DNA of 64,000 bases from Sulfolobus sp. A20 (GTDB lineage Archaea > Thermoproteota > Thermoprotei_A > Sulfolobales > Sulfolobaceae), in the NCBI RefSeq assembly GCF_001719125.1, contig NZ_CP017006.1:744001-808000 (forward strand). Direction: 5' to 3'. The notes beneath the pieces are model-generated. The model did not search any database and was not told where the DNA came from. It was given only the letters and a program-made list of their open reading frames with translations. Both the position numbers and the translations under genes were made by a program. This document shows, piece by piece, positions 59,789 through 64,000 of the stretch. Positions within the stretch are counted from its first letter, which is position 1. Every line of letters starts with the position of its first letter.

Positions 59789-59911
59789 CTACATTTTTAT
59801 CTGCTTCCTCTTTTTCCTTAAGAAACTACTATATGAAATAAATTATGATCTTAATTTATGATCTATATCCTTTTTCCATTACTACAACAACATTTTAACA
59901 CTCTTTTTACG

Positions 59912-59919
59912 TAAATAGT
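59912..59919 (+). repeat. Target-site duplication of MITE, left copy
   Basis: TAAATAGT directly before the left inverted repeat. It is repeated exactly at 60126-60133 on the far side of the element, the mark of transposition. Confidence 0.8.
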
Positions 59920-60125
59920 GTGTGTGGACAACAATTTCGTCCAACTGTAAAATTTTTTATGCAAGAGTCTATTGCGGAAGAATATTTTCAGCTATTTTGC
60001 TATTGTGTTTCTCGTTGAGTTAGGTGAGTGCTAGGAAATCAAACACATTCTCGCCCTCACCCTAAAAATACTTTTCCACAGTAAAGAAAATTCAATTCAT
60101 ATCAACCAAATTGTTGTCCACACAC
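59920..60125. mobile_element. 206-bp MITE with perfect 18-bp terminal inverted repeats
   Basis: The left end GTGTGTGGACAACAATTT (59920-59937) is the exact reverse complement of the right end (60108-60125), and an 8-bp duplication TAAATAGT flanks both ends. The interior has no gene; it holds a second inverted pair, GGTGAG (60023-60028) with CTCACC (60056-60061). Size and structure are those of a miniature inverted-repeat transposable element moved by a transposase elsewhere in the genome. The intact repeats and duplication suggest recent insertion. I cannot name the parent element; an 8-bp duplication fits families such as ISL3 or IS256 among others. Confidence 0.82.
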
Positions 60126-60133
60126 TAAATAGT
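60126..60133 (+). repeat. Target-site duplication of MITE, right copy
   Basis: TAAATAGT directly after the right inverted repeat; identical to 59912-59919. Confidence 0.8.
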
Positions 60134-60139
60134 TTTACA

Positions 60140-60300
60140 AATAATTACCTCCCGATAAGAGCTCAAGCCCCAAAGTTAGACCGCATATTTGCCGGTCATG
60201 CGAGCACACTTCAATTAGATTTGAATGAGTCCCATGACTCACTTACAATAAGGTGCTTATGGACTAACCTCCCACATATGACCTTGATTTGCAATCAAAT
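60140..60300 (+). other. Hairpin-rich region upstream of glyA, possible noncoding RNA
   Basis: Between the MITE and the glyA promoter lies a stretch richer in GC than its surroundings with three consecutive hairpins: GACCG/CGGTC (60179-60197), TGAGTC/GACTCA with a 4-nt loop (60226-60241), and TTGATT/AATCAA (60284-60298). There is no ORF. It could be a small RNA, an old transposon end, or a regulatory leader. The strand is not known; plus is given only for convenience. Confidence 0.35.
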
Positions 60301-60402
60301 GAGAGAAATTATCACGTAGTGACAAACGATTAGACTTAATTATCATTAATAATAGTTGAAACTATTTACGTGAATAGGACTTGCTTCCACTACTCATTAA
60401 AA

Positions 60403-60411
60403 GTTTATAAA
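60403..60411 (+). promoter_or_regulatory. TATA box of glyA
   Basis: GTTTATAAA is centred 27 nt before ATG 60434, a strong Sulfolobus TATA box with leaderless spacing. No ribosome binding site precedes the ATG. Confidence 0.65.
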
Positions 60412-60433
60412 CGTTATTAAGCATATAACTATT

Positions 60434-61735
60434 ATGCCATTCCCTAAAGAGGTAGAAAGAATCCTTGAACTTACAAAAGAACAAAACGTTTGGAGAAGAA
60501 CACAAGCACTAAACCTAATTGCATCAGAAAACGTGATGAGCCCATTAGCAGAAAGCGTATACATGAGCGATTTTATGTCTAGATATGCTGAAGGAAAACC
60601 ATATAAAAGGTACTATCAAGGAACTAAGTACATAGACGAGATAGAAACTCTTACTATGGAACTTATGAATGAAATAACTAAGTCAAAACATTGTGACTTA
60701 AGAGCAGTAAGTGGAACTATAGCAAATGCTGCAGTATTCAGAGTCTTAGCTGAGCCAGGGGAAAAAGCATTAATAGCCCCCGTACAAGCTGGTGCTCACG
60801 TTAGTCATACGAAATTTGGTACGCTAGGAGCTTTGGGAATTCAGCATATAGAGTTACCTTTCGATATGGAAAATATAAATGTAGATATAGATAAATCGAT
60901 AAAAATGATAGAGGAAATAAAACCAAAATTCGTCGTATTAGGAGGAAGCTTATATCTATTTCCTCATCCAGCTAAAGAGTTAGCTCCACATGTTCACGCT
61001 GTCAATGCAAAATTAGTTTATGATGCAGCCCACGTTTATGGCTTAATTGTAGGTGAAGTGTGGCATAATCCCTTACAAGAAGGAGCAGATATCATGACAG
61101 CTTCTACACATAAGACCTTTCCAGGTCCTCAAGGGGGAGCAATATTTGCAATTAATGACGAACCATTCAAACAAATTTCTAAAACAATATTTCCTTGGTT
61201 TGTCAGTAATCATCACTTACATCGTTTACCAGCAACTGGAGTTACTGCAGTTGAAATGAGAGAATATGGTAAGAATTATGCCAGTCAAATAGTTAAAAAT
61301 TCTAAAAAGTTGGCTGAAGCGTTAGCAGAAAGAGGCTTTAAGGTAATAGGTGAACATTTAGGATACACTAAAAGCCATCAAGTAGCAGTTGATGTTAGAC
61401 GATTTGGAGGGGGAGAGAAAATAGCCAAATTGTTAGAGGACGCTAATATAATAGTAAATAAGAATCTCCTACCTTACGATAAGCCAGAGGCTGTTTCAGA
61501 TCCGAGCGGACTCAGAATAGGCGTGCAAGAAATGACCAGATATGGAATGAAGGAAAATGAAATGGAAGAGATTGCGGACTTATTTAAGAGCTTGATAATT
61601 GATAGAAAAGATGTTAATGAAGTTAAAAGAAAAGTAATAGAGTTTAGGAAAAACTTCCTTGAGGTTAAGTATACATTTGATAACATAGAGGAACTATCAA
61701 AATATTCCTCCAAAGTGTTGAGATTAATCATCTAA
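60434..61735 (+). CDS. glyA: Serine hydroxymethyltransferase
   Basis: PLP enzyme interconverting serine and glycine with a pterin cofactor (tetrahydromethanopterin-like in Sulfolobales). The 433-residue protein has [11 protein letters not shown] near residue 28, [11 protein letters not shown] with the PLP-contacting Asp and His, and the Schiff-base lysine K227 in [14 protein letters not shown]. Normal length. It converges on the usp gene, overlapping by 8 bp. Confidence 0.95.
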   Translation: MPFPKEVERILELTKEQNVWRRTQALNLIASENVMSPLAESVYMSDFMSRYAEGKPYKRYYQGTKYIDEIETLTMELMNEITKSKHCDLRAVSGTIANAAVFRVLAEPGEKALIAPVQAGAHVSHTKFGTLGALGIQHIELPFDMENINVDIDKSIKMIEEIKPKFVVLGGSLYLFPHPAKELAPHVHAVNAKLVYDAAHVYGLIVGEVWHNPLQEGADIMTASTHKTFPGPQGGAIFAINDEPFKQISKTIFPWFVSNHHLHRLPATGVTAVEMREYGKNYASQIVKNSKKLAEALAERGFKVIGEHLGYTKSHQVAVDVRRFGGGEKIAKLLEDANIIVNKNLLPYDKPEAVSDPSGLRIGVQEMTRYGMKENEMEEIADLFKSLIIDRKDVNEVKRKVIEFRKNFLEVKYTFDNIEELSKYSSKVLRLII

Positions 61736-62105
61736 CTAGAATTACAGTAACTGGAGCATTAATTGATAATGCTAACGCTGTAGATCCTATGTTTATTTCA
61801 CTGTTTACTGAAGTACCTCTAGCCCCCATTATTACTGCATCAAACGATTCCTCACCTATTATTTTTAATAATTCATTAGACACACTCGTCTCTTTTAAGT
61901 TAGTCTTTACAAATTTGAGCTCATAATCCACTCTATTATTAATCCTCCTTTGAATAACCGATTTCATTATCTCTAGATCGTTGCAGTCATGACATACGTG
62001 AACTACAGTTATTTTAGAGCCGTACCTCATCCCAAAATCTATAGCTAAATCCAATGCCCTTAAACTATTCTCTGAGCCATCAATAGGAACTAGAATCTTT
62101 CTCAT
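61728..62105 (-). CDS. Universal stress protein family protein
   Basis: UspA-type nucleotide-binding protein of about 125 residues from ATG 62105 ([19 protein letters not shown]). It keeps the ATP-binding pattern G-x2-G-x9-G-(S/T): [21 protein letters not shown]. The function of such proteins in Sulfolobales is not clear. An upstream in-frame start at 62138 would overlap gap and adds residues not typical of the family. It is downstream of gap and pgk on the same strand. Confidence 0.85.
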   Translation of the reverse strand: MRKILVPIDGSENSLRALDLAIDFGMRYGSKITVVHVCHDCNDLEIMKSVIQRRINNRVDYELKFVKTNLKETSVSNELLKIIGEESFDAVIMGARGTSVNSEINIGSTALALSINAPVTVILVR

Positions 62106-62134
62106 CCAGAAACTAACGAAGTATGAAGGCTCAC

Positions 62135-63160
62135 TCATAATATATACCCTCCTCTTATCCCTAACGTAGTATTTGTCATTTTGATTGATTCCTCTTTAGT
62201 TACTAAATTAAGAGATGCCCTAATAGCATCTATATTCTCGGGAACTACAATAGATTCTTGATGCACCGCATACATTAACATTACCTCATCATCCTTAGTG
62301 TAAACTGAATCCTCAAACACCATAACCTCTGGTATGTCATTCCTCTCAAGCCTCATATCTCTCGCTATTTCCACTATTTCAGCAGTAGAGCTAATCTCGT
62401 ATTTAGAGGGGATTAGAACTATCCTAGGTGTATTAGCAAAAGTTTCTAAAACATCTTCTCTTTTAACCTTATCCTTAACCTTTATATCCAGGAAGTGCAT
62501 ATGCATAAGCGTTGTAGGAGCAACAACGGCCATAGTTATAATATCCAAATTCTTAATTACAGTATTGACATCTTTCGCGTGATGACTTGGAATCTTTGCT
62601 GGATCAGGGGTTAAAGAGTTGATTGGACCTCTTTTAACTTCCTTAGGATCAGCAGCTCTCCTAACTATAGTAGCCCTTACCCTATCTACTTTAGATAATT
62701 TATTACTGATAGTACATATAACTCTAAGAAGAGCAGTAGTATTACATGAGACTACCCTAACATATTTCTTACTTACAGCCTCATCATAATTACATAAAGC
62801 AGAAAAGGAAATATCAGCTACATCAGCCTTCTCTCCGCCTTGAAATATTGCATTTCTCTCAAATTTCTGGTACTCTTGCTTATATTGAGCCCCAACACCA
62901 TTAGGAGTGGCATCAACGATAACGTCAGCCTCCTTAATTAGTTCAGATATAGTGCCAGCTGGAGTTATACCAACTTCTTTAAACTTACCTAAACTTTGCT
63001 CTGGCACATAAATCTGTATACCTCTACGGTAAGCTATTAAGGCTTCATAATTTGGGTTAGTCTTTGCCACGCCTATTAGCTTCATATCTGGCTGTCTGAT
63101 TATAGCATCGGCTACCCTCTTACCAATAGTACCATAACCATTAACTCCCACTTTTATCAT
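62135..63160 (-). CDS. gap: Glyceraldehyde-3-phosphate dehydrogenase, archaeal type
   Basis: Phosphorylating GAPDH, used mostly in the gluconeogenic direction in Sulfolobus. The 341-residue protein has the Rossmann start [17 protein letters not shown], the nucleophile C139 in [10 protein letters not shown], and the archaeal family segments [17 protein letters not shown] and HHAKDV with the catalytic His. It overlaps pgk by 20 bp, so the two successive enzymes of the pathway are translated together. Confidence 0.95.
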   Translation of the reverse strand: MIKVGVNGYGTIGKRVADAIIRQPDMKLIGVAKTNPNYEALIAYRRGIQIYVPEQSLGKFKEVGITPAGTISELIKEADVIVDATPNGVGAQYKQEYQKFERNAIFQGGEKADVADISFSALCNYDEAVSKKYVRVVSCNTTALLRVICTISNKLSKVDRVRATIVRRAADPKEVKRGPINSLTPDPAKIPSHHAKDVNTVIKNLDIITMAVVAPTTLMHMHFLDIKVKDKVKREDVLETFANTPRIVLIPSKYEISSTAEIVEIARDMRLERNDIPEVMVFEDSVYTKDDEVMLMYAVHQESIVVPENIDAIRASLNLVTKEESIKMTNTTLGIRGGYIL

Positions 63161-64000
63161 GTCTCATCCCCACGGACATAGATAAAGCCTCTAATGCGGG
63201 TAACTTTTCTCCAGACAAGAATAAAAGTAAAGCTCCTCCTCCAGTGGAAATATGCACCTTGCCGGAATCAATATTAACGTCTTTATCTATAACGCTAATC
63301 ATATGTCCACCCCCTATAATAACGTATCCCTGCCCTTCCAAAGCTGATTTCAAAACAGATTTACTTCCTCCCTTAAATCTTTCATCTTCAATTACTCCCA
63401 TTGGACCTCTTAATACTACTACTTTAGCGTCTTTTATAAACGAGGAATATACTTCACTCGTGGTAGATCCTATATCCTTAATAACTCCAGTAACCTTATT
63501 CGCAGGTTCTTCCATCACGTTACCATTGTTTTCTACCTTATAATCAACCGGTATCTCTATCGGAGCTCCGCTTAGTAATATTTTCCTTGCTCTTGGAACT
63601 AAACTTAATATTCCTAATTTTTCTAAAACCTCAGCATTCTTTTGACCTATACTCATACCCTTGGCTATGGCGAAAAGTTCAGCAACTAATCCACCAGTCA
63701 ATATCCTATCAGCTATTCTCTTCTTAACCAAATTTTCAATTATCCTGATAGTATCATGAACCTTACCTCCACCTAATACAAAAACTTTTGGAGAATCCTC
63801 TGGATTAAAAATCTTAGCTAACGCAGATACTTCCTTCTCCATCACTCTTCCAGCTGCTGATGGTAAAGCTAAAGGAAAGCCTACGATACTAGGCTGACTT
63901 CTGTGAGCTGTAGCAAAAGCGTCATTAACATAAGCATCAAACAATGGAGCTAACCTTTTAACGATAAAACTTCTGATGTGCTGTTGCGGAGGGGCTTCAA
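63141..64000 (-). CDS. pgk: 3-phosphoglycerate kinase, truncated by window edge
   Basis: Transfers phosphate between 1,3-bisphosphoglycerate and ADP. The visible 285 residues, from an unseen N terminus on, contain [20 protein letters not shown] (the family signature), [28 protein letters not shown] and the C-terminal nucleotide-binding [20 protein letters not shown]. The frame stays open to base 64000, and the N-terminal roughly 120-130 residues lie beyond the window. Upstream of and overlapping gap. Confidence 0.94.
   Translation of the reverse strand, partial: EAPPQQHIRSFIVKRLAPLFDAYVNDAFATAHRSQPSIVGFPLALPSAAGRVMEKEVSALAKIFNPEDSPKVFVLGGGKVHDTIRIIENLVKKRIADRILTGGLVAELFAIAKGMSIGQKNAEVLEKLGILSLVPRARKILLSGAPIEIPVDYKVENNGNVMEEPANKVTGVIKDIGSTTSEVYSSFIKDAKVVVLRGPMGVIEDERFKGGSKSVLKSALEGQGYVIIGGGHMISVIDKDVNIDSGKVHISTGGGALLLFLSGEKLPALEALSMSVGMRHDKSGS

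Overview
The window is from a thermoacidophilic archaeon of the order Sulfolobales, most likely a Saccharolobus/Sulfolobus close to S. solfataricus, S. islandicus or S. shibatae. The evidence is the AT-rich sequence, archaeal ribosomal proteins (S19e, L39e, L31e, LX, L10e), three tRNA genes with introns after position 37, TATA boxes about 25-30 nt before many start codons (leaderless genes), GHMP-type shikimate kinase, Sulfolobales-type XPD, and protein sequences I recognise from this group. Nearly all of it is core genome. There is no intact insertion sequence, CRISPR array or virus.

Layout. 0-7 kb: the archaeal translation/secretion operon rps19e-PDCD5-rpl39e-rpl31e-aIF6-rplX-pfdA-ftsY-secE-spt5-rpl11-rpl1-rpl10-rpl12, tightly packed. 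7.5-10.8 kb: alaS and a DUF434-like gene. 10.8-15.2 kb: an accessory-like patch with a split tRNA-Arg(CCT), an MFS transporter, a large surface protein, and two remnants of IS200/IS605 ends that look like TnpB guide (omega) RNAs. 15.2-16.6 kb: a tiny SWIM zinc protein coupled to thiI. 16.6-26.8 kb (minus): inositol-phosphate synthase and a complex I-like operon (nuoA-C-D-H-I-J-K-M/L-N) with a NuoM-NuoL fusion and no nuoB or NADH module. 26.9-37.1 kb: thyX, redox and thiol proteins, a sugar nucleotidyltransferase, superoxide dismutase, a membrane/coiled-coil protein and the XPD helicase with a small upstream partner. 37.6 kb: a soluble Rieske protein. 37.9-46.7 kb (minus): the aromatic supercluster, from split transketolase through chorismate mutase/prephenate dehydrogenase, DAHP synthase, aroB, aroE, aroC and shikimate kinase to aroA. 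46.8-52.9 kb (plus): E1-like enzyme, UPF0104-like membrane protein, RecJ-like GINS-associated protein, Pcc1, L10e, Dph2, Csl4, RpoL and TFS. 52.9-55.4 kb: tRNA-Arg(TCT), MFS transporter, tRNA-Met and a surface protein. 55.5-59.8 kb: arginine decarboxylase-type proenzyme and the mevalonate entry operon (HMG-CoA synthase, thiolase-like protein, DUF35, HMG-CoA reductase). 59.8-60.4 kb: a gene-free stretch holding a complete 206-bp MITE. 60.4-64 kb: glyA, and (minus) pgk-gap-usp, with pgk running off the window edge.

The observations most worth following: (1) ftsY has no in-frame canonical start; its TTG start with a good Shine-Dalgarno is followed by TTT TGA C, the geometry of the bacterial prfB +1 frameshift site, though a one-base sequence error is the simplest explanation; (2) the thiolase in the mevalonate operon has Asp in place of the catalytic Cys and Tyr in place of the second active-site His; (3) a solitary omega-RNA-like structure with a pseudoknot and no tnpB; (4) a MITE with perfect 18-bp inverted repeats and a perfect 8-bp target duplication; (5) the NuoM-NuoL fusion in an operon without nuoB. 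All family assignments were made by reading motifs, without database searches.
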